The notes beneath the pieces are model-generated. The model searched no databases. It was given only the letters and a program-made list of their open reading frames with translations, and had not been told where the DNA came from. A program made the position numbers and the translations under genes. This document shows, one piece after another, positions 32,678 to 41,123 of a stretch of 64,000 nucleotides of DNA; the first letter of the stretch is position 1; the number at the start of each line of letters is the position of its first letter. This stretch comes from Nocardioides sp. 503 (lineage in GTDB: Bacteria > Actinomycetota > Actinomycetes > Propionibacteriales > Nocardioidaceae), in the NCBI RefSeq assembly GCF_004522095.1, contig NZ_SPUI01000006.1, forward strand, positions 159,545 through 223,544, in the 5' to 3' direction.

Positions 32678-32872
32678 ATGCCGAAGAACAAGAGCCACTC
32701 CGGTGCCGGCAAGCGCTTCCGCGTGACCGGCTCGGGCAAGATCCTGCGCGAAAAGGCAGGCAAGCGCCACAACCTGGAGAAGAAGGCTTCCAAGGTCACG
32801 CGCCGCCTGACGGGCACGGTGACGGTCGCGAAGAACGACACCAAGCGCGTCAAGAAGATGCTCGGCATCTGA
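32678..32872 (+). CDS. rpmI: 50S ribosomal protein L35
   Basis: A 64-residue basic ribosomal protein: MPKNKSHSGAGKRFRVTGSGKI followed by RHNLEKKASKVTRRL is the L35 pattern. GAAAGAGAGAGAC precedes the ATG. It lies between infC and rplT as in nearly all bacteria. Confidence 0.98.
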   Translation: MPKNKSHSGAGKRFRVTGSGKILREKAGKRHNLEKKASKVTRRLTGTVTVAKNDTKRVKKMLGI

Positions 32873-32950
32873 TCCTCGTCCACCAGCGCGTTGGTCGAGG
32901 ACCCTCGATCGAGCAGCTTCAGCACCCCTTCAGCACCAAGGAGTAACACC

Positions 32951-33343
32951 ATGGCACGCGTCAAGCGGGCAGTGAACGCCCAGAAGAAGCGCCGTACCAC
33001 CCTCGAGCGCGCCGCCGGCTACCGCGGCCAGCGCTCGCGTCTGTACCGCAAGGCCAAGGAGCAGGTCACCCACTCCCTCGTCTACAGCTACAACGACCGC
33101 CGCAAGAACAAGGGCAACTTCCGCAAGCTGTGGATCCAGCGCATCAACGCCGCCGCGCGTGCGCAGGGCATGACCTACAACCGCTTCATCCAGGGCCTGA
33201 ACCTGGCCGGCATCGAGGTCGACCGCAAGATCCTCGCCGACCTGGCCGTCAACGATCCGGCCGCGTTCACCGCGATCCTCGAGGCCGCCCGCGCGGCCCT
33301 GCCCGAGGACGTCAACGCGCCCAAGGTCGAGGCCACGGCCTGA
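32951..33343 (+). CDS. rplT: 50S ribosomal protein L20
   Basis: A 130-residue rRNA-binding protein needed early in 50S assembly and, in several bacteria, the autoregulator of the infC operon. MARVKRAVNAQKKRRTTLERAAGYRGQRSRLYRKAKEQV is the classical N-terminal extension, and the globular C-terminal domain follows (GMTYNRFIQGLNLAGIEVDRKILADLAV). AAGGAG at 32938-32943 sets the ATG at 32951; an upstream in-frame ATG is rejected. The C-terminus is about 10 residues longer than usual. A hairpin (TCCTCG/CGAGGA) lies in the rpmI-rplT gap. Confidence 0.98.
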   Translation: MARVKRAVNAQKKRRTTLERAAGYRGQRSRLYRKAKEQVTHSLVYSYNDRRKNKGNFRKLWIQRINAAARAQGMTYNRFIQGLNLAGIEVDRKILADLAVNDPAAFTAILEAARAALPEDVNAPKVEATA

Positions 33344-34152
33344 ACACCCCGCTGACGTCGGGCAACGCCCGGCTCAAGGACACGCGCAAGCTCAGCCGCC
33401 GCTCGGAGCGATCCGAGCGGCGGCTGTTCCTCGCCGACGGCCCGAAGGCCGTCGAGGGGGCGCTGGGCGTGCCCGGCTGCGTGGTGGAGGTGTTCGCGAC
33501 CCCCGCGGCCACCGAGCAGTACGCCGACCTCGCGTCGGCCGCGCCGGTCTGGACCCTGGTCGAGGACCGGGCCATGGCGGGGCTCAGCGACAGCGTCAAC
33601 CCCGCCGGTGTGGTGGCGGTCTGCCGCTCCCTGGACCGGCCGCTCGAGCACCTGCTCGACCCGGCGCCGGCGCTGCTGGCGATCTGCGCCGACGTCCGCG
33701 ACCCGGGCAACGCCGGCACCGTGATCCGCTCGGCGGACGCGGCCGGCGCCGGCGCCGTCGTTCTCACGGGTAGCTCGGTCGACCCCTACAACCCCAAGAC
33801 CGTGCGGGCCAGCGTCGGCAGCCTCTTCCACCTCCCGGTGGCCGTCACCGACGACGCCGCGTCCGCCGTGCGCGCCGCCCAGGCCGCGGGACTCGTCGTG
33901 CTGGCCGCCGACGGTGCCGGCGACGTCGACCTGTTCGAGGCCGGCGAGCTGCTGGCCGGCCCCACCGCCTGGCTGTTCGGCAACGAGGCGTGGGGGCTGC
34001 CGCCCGAGCTGGTCGCCCTGGCCGACCACCGGGTGTCGATCCCCATCCACGGCCGGGCGGAGAGCCTCAACCTCTCGACCGCCGCGGCCCTGTGCCTCTA
34101 CGCCTCCGCCACGACCCAGCGCCGCGCCGCCGGGGACCGACCGCTCTCGTAG
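33340..34152 (+). CDS. SpoU/TrmH-family RNA 2'-O-methyltransferase, apparent CTG start
   Basis: A SPOUT methyltransferase of about 270 residues. The N-terminal substrate-binding domain (LTSGNARLKDTRKLSRRSERSERRLFLADGPKAVEGAL) and the knotted catalytic domain (ADVRDPGNAGTVIRSADAAGA, WLFGNEAWGLPPEL, IPIHGRAESLNLSTAAAL) match rRNA methyltransferases of the RlmB/TsnR type. The conserved N-terminus has no ATG, GTG or TTG: the first such codon (GTG 33469) lies 43 residues into the domain. CTG 33340, overlapping the rplT stop as CTGA, is the best start. Position after rplT is conserved in actinobacteria. Exact rRNA target unknown. Confidence 0.85.
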   Translation: MNTPLTSGNARLKDTRKLSRRSERSERRLFLADGPKAVEGALGVPGCVVEVFATPAATEQYADLASAAPVWTLVEDRAMAGLSDSVNPAGVVAVCRSLDRPLEHLLDPAPALLAICADVRDPGNAGTVIRSADAAGAGAVVLTGSSVDPYNPKTVRASVGSLFHLPVAVTDDAASAVRAAQAAGLVVLAADGAGDVDLFEAGELLAGPTAWLFGNEAWGLPPELVALADHRVSIPIHGRAESLNLSTAAALCLYASATTQRRAAGDRPLS

Positions 34153-34155
34153 GGT
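34150..34155 (+). promoter_or_regulatory. Leaderless -10 element for the histidine kinase gene
   Basis: TAGGGT, overlapping the upstream stop codon, with a 6-nt gap to ATG 34162. Confidence 0.55.
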
Positions 34156-34161
34156 GCACGC

Positions 34162-35217
34162 ATGGTCGAGGGCATCGTGAGCGCACAGGCCCTCGCCGAC
34201 GCCCTGCCCGACGGCGTCGTCGTCGCCGACGGCCAGGGCACCGTCGTCCTCGTGAGCCGGCTGGCCGCGCGGATGCTCGGGGGAGAGGTCGAGGGGCTGA
34301 CCGGGAGTCCCCTGGCCGAGGTCCTCGCGCTGCAGGACCACGACGGGACCGCCTGGTACGCCGCCAACGCGCCGTACGGCGGTCTGGTCACCCGGACCGC
34401 CGTCCCCGAGCAGTCGTGGCTGCTGCCCAACGGCACCGAGGTGCTGGTGGCGGCCCGCATCGAGCGGCCGTCGCTGCGCGAGCCGGTGTCGCAGGTGGCG
34501 GTGACGATCCGCTCCGGACGCGGCCGGGCCCGGCTGGACCGGGAGCGCTCGGACCTGGTCGCCACCGTGGCGCACGAGCTGCGCTCGCCGCTGACCGGTG
34601 TGAAGGGCTTCGTGCAGGCGCTGCTCAACCGCTGGGACAAGCTCACCGACGAGCAGAAGAAGCTGATGCTCACGACGGTCCACGCCGACTCCGACCGGCT
34701 CAGCCGCCTCATCGCCGAGCTGCTCGACGTCGCCCGCATCGACACCGGCCGCCTGCAGCTGCACCCGCGGCCCTCCGACGCCGAGGTCCTGGTGCGCCGC
34801 ATCGCGGAGTCCGTGGCCGCGGGCACCTCGCGCGAGATCGAGCTCGACGTGGCCGGCGCGCTGCCGCAGGTCAACGTCGACCCGGACAAGTTCACCCAGG
34901 TCGTCACCAACCTGATCGAGAACGCCGTGCGGCACGGCGAGGGCCGGGTCTCCGTGCGCCTGGCGCCGCTCCCGGACACCGCCGAGGCGCCGGGCGTCGA
35001 GCTCACCGTCGACGACGAGGGCGAGGGCATCCCCGCCGAGCTGCGACGCCGCGTGTTCACGAAGTTCTGGCGCGGGGGAGTCAGCGGCGGCTCCGGCCTG
35101 GGCCTCTACCTCGTCAACGGCCTGGTCCGCGCCCACGGCGGCACCGTCACCATCGCCGACGCGCCTGGCGGCGGCGCCCGGGTCGTGCTCGTCTGGCCCG
35201 CCGGCAGCATGCTCTGA
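34162..35217 (+). CDS. Soluble PAS-domain sensor histidine kinase (orphan)
   Basis: A 351-residue kinase with no transmembrane segment: an N-terminal PAS-like domain (about 1-115), HisKA with the phospho-accepting histidine in VATVAHELRSPLTGVKGFV, and a HATPase domain with N box (TNLIENAVRHGEG), G1 (DDEGEGIP), F box (FTKFWRGG) and G2 (GSGLGLYLV). There is no response regulator next to it. In related actinobacteria a kinase of this kind sits between the SpoU methyltransferase and pheS; here it is separated from pheS by the sugar island. Its signal is unknown. Confidence 0.9.
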   Translation: MVEGIVSAQALADALPDGVVVADGQGTVVLVSRLAARMLGGEVEGLTGSPLAEVLALQDHDGTAWYAANAPYGGLVTRTAVPEQSWLLPNGTEVLVAARIERPSLREPVSQVAVTIRSGRGRARLDRERSDLVATVAHELRSPLTGVKGFVQALLNRWDKLTDEQKKLMLTTVHADSDRLSRLIAELLDVARIDTGRLQLHPRPSDAEVLVRRIAESVAAGTSREIELDVAGALPQVNVDPDKFTQVVTNLIENAVRHGEGRVSVRLAPLPDTAEAPGVELTVDDEGEGIPAELRRRVFTKFWRGGVSGGSGLGLYLVNGLVRAHGGTVTIADAPGGGARVVLVWPAGSML

Positions 35218-35244
35218 GCCGCGGCCCGCGCGACCCGCGCCCGC

Positions 35245-36060
35245 TCAGCCGGTGCGGCTCTCCTCGGCGGGCCGCGGGGCGACGTACGGCGCGAGGACGA
35301 GCTCGGCGCCGGCCTCGGCGATCATCGTGCGGGCCTCCTGCGAGAGCCCCTCGTCGCTCACGACGACGTCGGCCTGGTCGAGCGGGACGATCGTGCTGAT
35401 GCCGATGATGCCCCACTTGGTGTGGTCGGCGAGCACCACGAGCCGCTGACCGGCGGCGACCAGCGCCTGGTCGGTGTCGGCCTCGTGCAGGTTGGGCGTG
35501 GTGAAGCCGGCGCGGGCGTTCATGCCGTGGACCCCCAGGAAGACCACGTCGAGGTGCAGCAGCCGCAGGGAGGAGACCGCGACCGGGCCGACCAGCGCGT
35601 CCGAAGGGGTGCGCACGCCGCCGGTCAGGACGACGTTGGGCGTCTCCTCACCGCCCTTGTGCAGGACCTCGGCCACCCGCATGGAGTTGGTCACCACCGT
35701 CAGGCCCGGGATGTCGCGCAGGTGGTGCGCCAGCGTCCAGGTGGTGGTGCCGGCGGAGAGTCCCACGGCCGACCCGGGCTCCACGAGGGCCGCGGCCGCG
35801 GCGGCGATCGCCTCCTTCTCGGCGGTCTGGCGCGCCCACTTGGCCTCGAAGCCGGGCTCGTCGGTGCTCGGCTTGCCGCCGCCGGTCACCGTGGCGCCGC
35901 CGTGCACCTTGGCGAGCTGTCCCTGGGCGGCGAGGGTGTCGAGGTCGCGCCGGATGGTCATGTCGGAGACGTTGAGCAGTCGGGCGAGCTCGGTCACCCG
36001 CACGGCGCCGCGGTGCTCCACCTCGTGCAGGATCCGGGTCTGACGTTCGGCGGCGAGCAT
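35245..36060 (-). CDS. DeoR-family transcriptional regulator
   Basis: A 271-residue sugar-type repressor. The N-terminal helix-turn-helix reads RQTRILHEVEHRGAVRVTELARLLNVSDMTIRRDLDTLAAQGQLAKVHGGA, the DeoR signature. The C-terminal DeoRC domain (GLSAGTTTWTLAHHL, VVTNSMRVAEVL, VFLGVHGMNARAGFTTPN, ADHTKWG) binds a phosphorylated sugar. It is divergent from the sugar ABC transporter operon and most likely represses it. On the minus strand TTGACA (36172-36177) and GAATGT (36150-36155), 16 bp apart, form a good promoter for it. Confidence 0.93.
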   Translation of the reverse strand: MLAAERQTRILHEVEHRGAVRVTELARLLNVSDMTIRRDLDTLAAQGQLAKVHGGATVTGGGKPSTDEPGFEAKWARQTAEKEAIAAAAAALVEPGSAVGLSAGTTTWTLAHHLRDIPGLTVVTNSMRVAEVLHKGGEETPNVVLTGGVRTPSDALVGPVAVSSLRLLHLDVVFLGVHGMNARAGFTTPNLHEADTDQALVAAGQRLVVLADHTKWGIIGISTIVPLDQADVVVSDEGLSQEARTMIAEAGAELVLAPYVAPRPAEESRTG

Positions 36061-36296
36061 GGCGACTCCTGGGGTCGGCAGGCGGGGAGCCCGTGTGCGG
36101 AACTGCGCGGATCCGTTGCTTGAGGTGAGTCTGCCGGGTGGCCTGGGTCACATTCAAGCAGATCCGCACACTGTCAATCTTTCGGAGTTCGCCCGTGTGG
36201 GTGATTGCGCTTTTTTGTTCGGGCATGTTTGCTTACGTCGAGCCCGTGTGTGACGGCTGTCTCATCCCCTGCCCGGACGTTTCCAAGGAGCACCTC
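36061..36296. promoter_or_regulatory. Divergent control region, DeoR / sugar transporter
   Basis: Holds the deoR promoter (see deoR) and the control region of the transporter operon. Two similar boxes, GTTCGCCCGTGTGG at 36187 and GTTCGGGCATGTTT at 36217, start exactly 30 bp apart and are candidate DeoR sites. AT-rich DNA at 36211-36216 lies between them. AAGGAG at 36285-36290 is the ribosome-binding site of the binding-protein gene. Confidence 0.45.
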
Positions 36297-37373
36297 ATGA
36301 CGAGCACGACATTCTCGGCCTGGAAGACGCTGGCGGTCGCCGCCACCGCGAGCCTGGCACTGGCCGGCTGCACCAACTCCGGCGACGACTCCGCCAGCGA
36401 CCAGCCCGCGGGCGACGACAAGCAGGTCGTCAAGGAGAGCGAGGCCTCGGGCCCCGGCTGCACCCTCGACAAGTACGGCGCCACCAAGCTCGACCTCAAG
36501 GGCGCCGTCGTCGGCTTCTCCCAGTCCGAGCCCGACACGGCCGCCTTCCGCGCCGCGGAGACCGCCTCGATCAAGAGCGCGGCCAAGGACGCCGGCGTCA
36601 AGAAGCTGATCGTCACCAACGCCAACGCCGAGCTGCCCAAGCAGATCGCCGACATCCAGGACATGCTCAACCAGGGCGTCCAGATGCTCATCGTCGCGCC
36701 GGTCAACTCCGACGGCCTCGACCCGGCCCTCGCCGCGGCCAAGCAGAAGGGCGTCCCGGTGCTGACGATCGACCGCAAGGTCACCAACACGTCCTGCTCG
36801 GACTACGTCGCCTTCCTCGGCTCGGACTTCTACGACCAGGGCGTGCGCGCGGCCGACGCCATGAACGAGGCCACCGGCGGTGAGGGCAAGGTCGCCATCC
36901 TGCTCGGCTCCTCGGGCAACAACGTGACCGACGAGCGCAACGCCGGCTTCAAGGAGCAGGTCGAGAAGGAGTACCCCGACCTCGAGATCGTCGTCGAGCA
37001 GACCGCCAACTTCGCCCGCGACGAGGGCCAGACGGTGACCGAGCAGCTGCTGCAGTCCAACCCCGACATCACGGCGATCTACGCCCACAACGACGAGATG
37101 GCGCTCGGCGCCGTCACCGCCGTCTCGGCGGCCGGCAAGGACCCGGGCGAGGACATCAAGATCGTCTCCATCGACGGCACCCGCAACGCCGTCCAGGGCA
37201 TCGTCGACGGCGACATCAACGCCGTCATCGAGTCCAACCCGCGCTTCGGCCCGCTGGCCTTCGAGACGATGACCAAGTTCTACGCCGGCGAGGAGATCCC
37301 CGAGGACGTCATCATCGAGGACGACGAGTACACCTCGGAGAACGCCGAGCAGGACCTGAGCAAGGCCTTCTGA
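36297..37373 (+). CDS. Sugar ABC transporter substrate-binding lipoprotein (YtfQ-like)
   Basis: A 358-residue periplasmic-binding-type lipoprotein; residues 1-24 are the signal peptide ending in the lipobox LAGC with Cys25. The mature part has the Peripla_BP_4 fold: AVVGFSQSEPDTAAFRAAETASIKSAAKDAG, IADIQDMLNQGVQMLIVAPVNSDGLDPALAAAKQKGVPVLTIDR, and IYAHNDEMALGAVTA. This resembles the galactofuranose-binding protein YtfQ, and the operon with one ATPase and two permeases fits the Ytf layout, so a furanose or pentose substrate is a reasonable inference. ATG 36297 has AAGGAG 6 nt upstream. Confidence 0.9.
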   Translation: MTSTTFSAWKTLAVAATASLALAGCTNSGDDSASDQPAGDDKQVVKESEASGPGCTLDKYGATKLDLKGAVVGFSQSEPDTAAFRAAETASIKSAAKDAGVKKLIVTNANAELPKQIADIQDMLNQGVQMLIVAPVNSDGLDPALAAAKQKGVPVLTIDRKVTNTSCSDYVAFLGSDFYDQGVRAADAMNEATGGEGKVAILLGSSGNNVTDERNAGFKEQVEKEYPDLEIVVEQTANFARDEGQTVTEQLLQSNPDITAIYAHNDEMALGAVTAVSAAGKDPGEDIKIVSIDGTRNAVQGIVDGDINAVIESNPRFGPLAFETMTKFYAGEEIPEDVIIEDDEYTSENAEQDLSKAF

Positions 37374-37381
37374 GGAGTCGC

Positions 37382-39016
37382 GTGACCGCCACGACCACCA
37401 CCACCCCGGCGCGAGGCACCGGTGACCCCGTCCTGGAGACGGTCGGGGTCACCAAGACCTTCGGCGGCGTCCACGCCCTGCGCGGCGTGGACTTCCAGCT
37501 CGCCCCCGGCGAGATCCACGCGCTCGTCGGCGAGAACGGCGCCGGCAAGTCCACGCTGATCAAGGTCCTCACCGGCGTCTACACCCCCGACGCGGGGGAG
37601 GTGCGCTACGCGGGGGAGACCCGGCACTTCCGGGGTCCCTCGGACGCCCAGGACGTCGGCATCTCCACGATCTACCAGGAGGTCAACCTGGTCCCGCTGC
37701 TCAGCGTGGCCCGCAACATCTTCCTGGGCCGAGAGCCGCGCAACCGGTTCGGCCTGATCGACGTCCGGTCAATGAACCAGCAGGCCCGCGAGCTGATGCG
37801 GGAGCTGACGATCGACCTCGACGTCACCAAGGAGCTGGGCCGGCTCGGTCTCGGTGCGCAGCAGATGGTCGCGCTGGCGCGCGCCATGTCGGTCGAGAGC
37901 CGGGTCGTGATCATGGACGAGCCGACGTCCTCGCTCGAGGCCAAGGAGGTGACCACCCTGTTCACCGTCGCCCGGCGGCTGCGCGACCGCGGGGTGGGCC
38001 TGGTGTTCGTCTCGCACCGGCTCGACGAGCTCTGGGAGCTCTGCGACCGCGTGACGATCCTGCGCGACGGCCGCTGGGTGCACACCGGGTCCCTGGCCGA
38101 GATGAGCCGGCTCGAGCTGGTCTCGAGCATGCTCGGGCGCGACGTGGAGGAGGTGGCCTCCGAGGGTGCGACCGAGTTCGGGGAGTCCCACCGACGCGGC
38201 GAGGAGCCGGCCATGGTCGTCTCCGGCATCGAGGTGCGCAACCGCCTGCACGGCATCGACCTCACGGTGCGTCCCGGCGAGGTGGTCGGCCTGGCCGGCC
38301 TGCTCGGGTCGGGGCGCAGCGAGACCGTCAAGGCGATCTACGGCGCCATGCACACCGACGGTGGCGAGGTGACGGTGTCCGGCAAGAAGGTGCGGCCCAA
38401 CTCCGTGCGCGGCGCGCTGCGGGCCGGGATCGCGCTGCTCTCGGAGGACCGCAAGGCGGAGGGGATCATCCCCGACCTCTCGGTGCGTGACAACATCGCG
38501 CTGGCGGTGCTGCCGCGGATGTCGCGGGGCGGCGTGGTCTCGGAGAGCAAGATCGACGCGCTCGTCGAGACGTTCATGCGGCGGCTGCAGATCAAGGCCT
38601 CCAGCCCGCAGCAGAAGGTGCGCGAGCTCTCCGGCGGCAACCAGCAGAAGGTCCTGATCGCGCGCTGGCTCTGCACCGAGCCCACCGTCTTCCTGCTCGA
38701 CGAGCCGACCCGTGGCATCGACGTCGGCGCCAAGAGCGAGGTGCAGGCGCTGATCGACGAGCTCGCCCAGCAGGGCCTCGCCGTGGTGCTGATCTCCAGC
38801 GAGATGGACGAGCTCGTCGAGGGCGCCGACCGCATCGTCGTCCTGCACGACGGCTCCGCCCGGTCCGAGCTCGACAGCAGCAACCTGAGCAGCTCCGAGC
38901 TGCTCCGGGCGCTCGCGGGCGACCGGGCCGGCGACGACACCACCGACAGCGCCACCGACAGCGCCACCGACAGCGCCACCGACAGCGCCACCCCCAGCGA
39001 AGGAGAGGCGTCGTGA
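37382..39016 (+). CDS. Sugar ABC transporter ATPase, tandem domain
   Basis: A 544-residue fused double ATPase of the RbsA/MglA/YtfR class. The N-terminal half has GENGAGKST (Walker A), LGLGAQQMVALARA (signature) and VVIMDEPTSSLEAKE (Walker B). The C-terminal half has a degenerate Walker A (GLLGSGRSE), usual for this class, but a good LSGGNQQKV signature and VFLLDEPTRGIDVGAKSE. The C-terminus ends in four DSAT repeats encoded by a perfect 12-bp tandem repeat, which is unusual and could vary in copy number. It starts 8 nt after the binding-protein gene and overlaps the next permease as GTGA. Confidence 0.95.
   Translation: MTATTTTTPARGTGDPVLETVGVTKTFGGVHALRGVDFQLAPGEIHALVGENGAGKSTLIKVLTGVYTPDAGEVRYAGETRHFRGPSDAQDVGISTIYQEVNLVPLLSVARNIFLGREPRNRFGLIDVRSMNQQARELMRELTIDLDVTKELGRLGLGAQQMVALARAMSVESRVVIMDEPTSSLEAKEVTTLFTVARRLRDRGVGLVFVSHRLDELWELCDRVTILRDGRWVHTGSLAEMSRLELVSSMLGRDVEEVASEGATEFGESHRRGEEPAMVVSGIEVRNRLHGIDLTVRPGEVVGLAGLLGSGRSETVKAIYGAMHTDGGEVTVSGKKVRPNSVRGALRAGIALLSEDRKAEGIIPDLSVRDNIALAVLPRMSRGGVVSESKIDALVETFMRRLQIKASSPQQKVRELSGGNQQKVLIARWLCTEPTVFLLDEPTRGIDVGAKSEVQALIDELAQQGLAVVLISSEMDELVEGADRIVVLHDGSARSELDSSNLSSSELLRALAGDRAGDDTTDSATDSATDSATDSATPSEGEAS
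38941..38988 (+). repeat. 12-bp tandem repeat, four copies
   Basis: Four identical CACCGACAGCGC units in the 3' end of the ATPase gene, encoding repeated DSAT. In-frame copy-number changes would not disturb the reading frame. Confidence 0.9.
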
Positions 39017-40020
39017 CCGACACCGTGAGCCCCACCACCACCGGGGCCCCCGCGCCGGAGGCCACCGGCCGCAGCCGCCGCGTCGACAGCGACTGGGTGC
39101 GGCGCAACGGCGTCTTCGTGGCGCTGGCGCTGCTGCTGCTCTTCAACCTGGTGTTCACCGACAACTTCGCCACCGAGGGGACCCTGCGCCTGCAGCTGGT
39201 CCAGGTCGCCCCGGTGCTGATCGTGGCGCTCGGCATGGCGCTGGTGATCGGCACCGAGGGCATCGACCTGTCCGTCGGCGCCGTCATGGCGCTCGCCGCG
39301 GCACTGATCCCGCTCTACATCGGCTACGGCACCGGTCTCGCGATCGGCATCTCGCTCCTCGCGGGCGTCGTGGTGGGTCTGATCGCGGGCGTCCTGGTCG
39401 CCCACGTCGGCGTCCAGCCGATCGTGGCCACCCTGGGCCTGATGGTGGCCGGGCGCGGCGTCGCCAACCTGTTCGGCGGGCAGATCAAGAGCATCCGAGA
39501 CGAGGGCTTCCGCGAGCTCGGCACCGGCAGCATCCTCGGCATCCCCTACGTCGTCGCCATCGCGGCGGTCATCGCCGTCATCGTGGGCCTGGTCGTGCGG
39601 CGGACCACCTACGGCCGCCAGCTGGTCGCCATCGGTGGCAACAAGCTCGCCGCCGAGCTGGCCGGGCTGCCGGTCAAGCGCGTCCTGGTGACGACGTACG
39701 TCGTCTCGGGCCTGCTCGCGGCGATGGCCGGCATCCTGCTGGCCGCGCGCTCGCAGGCCAGCGACCCGACCAAGCTCGGGCTGCTGATGGAGCTCTCCGC
39801 CATCACCGCGGTCGTCATCGGCGGCACGCCGCTCTCCGGTGGCCAGGTGCGCATCCTCGGCACCGTCGCCGGCGCGCTGCTCATGCAGCTGATCACGGCC
39901 ACGCTGATCTTCCACAACATCCAGGACTCCTGGGCCCAGATCGTGCAGGCCGTGATCGTGATCGCGGCGGTCTACGTGCAGCTGGGCCGCGGCACCACCC
40001 GAAAGTCGAGGACGACATGA
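39013..40020 (+). CDS. Sugar ABC transporter permease 1
   Basis: A 335-residue integral membrane protein of the ribose/galactofuranose permease family (BPD_transp_2), with about 8-10 transmembrane helices. GMALVIGTEGIDLSVGAVMALAAAL is the family signature, and AIGGNKLAAELAGLPVKRV is the cytoplasmic loop that docks with the ATPase. Starts in a GTGA overlap with the ATPase and ends in an ATGA overlap with the second permease, so the two permeases are probably made in equal amount. Confidence 0.94.
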   Translation: MTDTVSPTTTGAPAPEATGRSRRVDSDWVRRNGVFVALALLLLFNLVFTDNFATEGTLRLQLVQVAPVLIVALGMALVIGTEGIDLSVGAVMALAAALIPLYIGYGTGLAIGISLLAGVVVGLIAGVLVAHVGVQPIVATLGLMVAGRGVANLFGGQIKSIRDEGFRELGTGSILGIPYVVAIAAVIAVIVGLVVRRTTYGRQLVAIGGNKLAAELAGLPVKRVLVTTYVVSGLLAAMAGILLAARSQASDPTKLGLLMELSAITAVVIGGTPLSGGQVRILGTVAGALLMQLITATLIFHNIQDSWAQIVQAVIVIAAVYVQLGRGTTRKSRTT

Positions 40021-41024
40021 GCACCACCGAGGTGGACCCCGCGACGACCAACTCGCCGGAGGCCGCCATGGCCTCGAGGGCGCGGTTCGCCGCGCTCGTG
40101 CAGCGCCAGGGCGCGTTCGCGATCTTCGTGCTCGTCATGGTGGTCGCCAGCTTCAGCTTCGACTCGTTCCTGAGCCGGGGCAACCTCACCGGCATCGCGG
40201 TGCAGGCGTCGTTCCTGGCCATGCTCGCGCTGGGCATGACGTTCGTGATCATGACCGGCGGCATCGACCTCTCGGTGGGCAGCGTCTTCGCCCTCGGCGG
40301 GGTCCTGGCCGCCTGGGGCTCCCAGCACGGCACGCTCGTGGCCTTCGCGCTCCCGCTGGGCGTCTGCGGATTCATCGGCCTGGTGCAGGGCCTGGTGATC
40401 GCCCGCGGCGGGCTGCCGCCGTTCATCGTGACGCTGGCCGGACTGCTCTTCGCCCGCGGGCTGCTGCTCCTGCTCACCGACGAGGGGGCCAAGACCTACA
40501 AGGTCCCGGCCGGTTCGGCGTTCCGCAAGCTCGCCCAGAACGACCTGCTCGGCATCCCCTACCCCGTCCTGCTGGTCGTGCTGTTCTTCGCGATCGGCGC
40601 GCTGGTCCTGCACCGCACGTCCTACGGCGCCTCGGTGCTGGCGATCGGGGGACAGGAGGACGCCGCGGAGCTGATGGGCCTGCCGGTGGCCCGCACCAAG
40701 GTGCTCACCTACGTCGCCTCCGCGCTGCTGGCCGGCTTCGGCGGTATCATGATCGCCTCCTACACCTCCTCGGGCGTGACGATCCTCGGCGTCGGCCTCG
40801 AGCTCGAGGCCATCGCCGCCGTCGTCCTGGGCGGCACGCTGCTCACCGGGGGCGCCGGCACGATCCTCGGCAGCCTGATCGGGGTCCTGCTGCTGCAGGT
40901 CATCAAGAACGTCATCAACCAGGTCGGGTCGCTCGACTCCGACTGGCAGGCCGTGGTCAGCGGCACCATCCTGCTGGGCGTCGTCACGCTCCAGCGGTGG
41001 CTGACCCGCGCCGAGCGCACCTAG
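40017..41024 (+). CDS. Sugar ABC transporter permease 2
   Basis: A second permease of the same family, also 335 residues: GMTFVIMTGGIDLSVGSVFALGG is the signature and AIGGQEDAAELMGLPVARTKV the ATPase-docking loop. Two different permeases with one double ATPase is the YtfT/YjfF arrangement rather than the RbsC homodimer. It is the last gene of the operon; a strong hairpin follows 40 nt after the stop. Confidence 0.94.
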   Translation: MSTTEVDPATTNSPEAAMASRARFAALVQRQGAFAIFVLVMVVASFSFDSFLSRGNLTGIAVQASFLAMLALGMTFVIMTGGIDLSVGSVFALGGVLAAWGSQHGTLVAFALPLGVCGFIGLVQGLVIARGGLPPFIVTLAGLLFARGLLLLLTDEGAKTYKVPAGSAFRKLAQNDLLGIPYPVLLVVLFFAIGALVLHRTSYGASVLAIGGQEDAAELMGLPVARTKVLTYVASALLAGFGGIMIASYTSSGVTILGVGLELEAIAAVVLGGTLLTGGAGTILGSLIGVLLLQVIKNVINQVGSLDSDWQAVVSGTILLGVVTLQRWLTRAERT

Positions 41025-41063
41025 CGACCTCGACGCCGCATCCCGGACGCGTCGAGAAGCACC

Positions 41064-41095
41064 GACGCCCGCCACCTGACCAGGTGGCGGGCGTC
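41064..41095. terminator. Bidirectional terminator, transporter operon / PhyH gene
   Basis: A perfect 15-bp inverted repeat (41064-41078 with 41081-41095) with a very short loop in the convergent gap between the permease and the dioxygenase gene. Confidence 0.85.
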
Positions 41096-41123
41096 GTCGC
41101 GTGCGGGGGCGTGGGGGTGAGGC

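Noticed and set aside
32873..32901. Hairpin between rpmI and rplT as a third REP-like element
   Set aside because: It shares GGTCGAGGA with the repeats but lacks their paired ends, so I did not count it as a copy.
36138..36296. Longer start for the sugar-binding protein
   Set aside because: The upstream extension covers the promoter region; ATG 36297 has a perfect AAGGAG and gives a standard lipoprotein signal.
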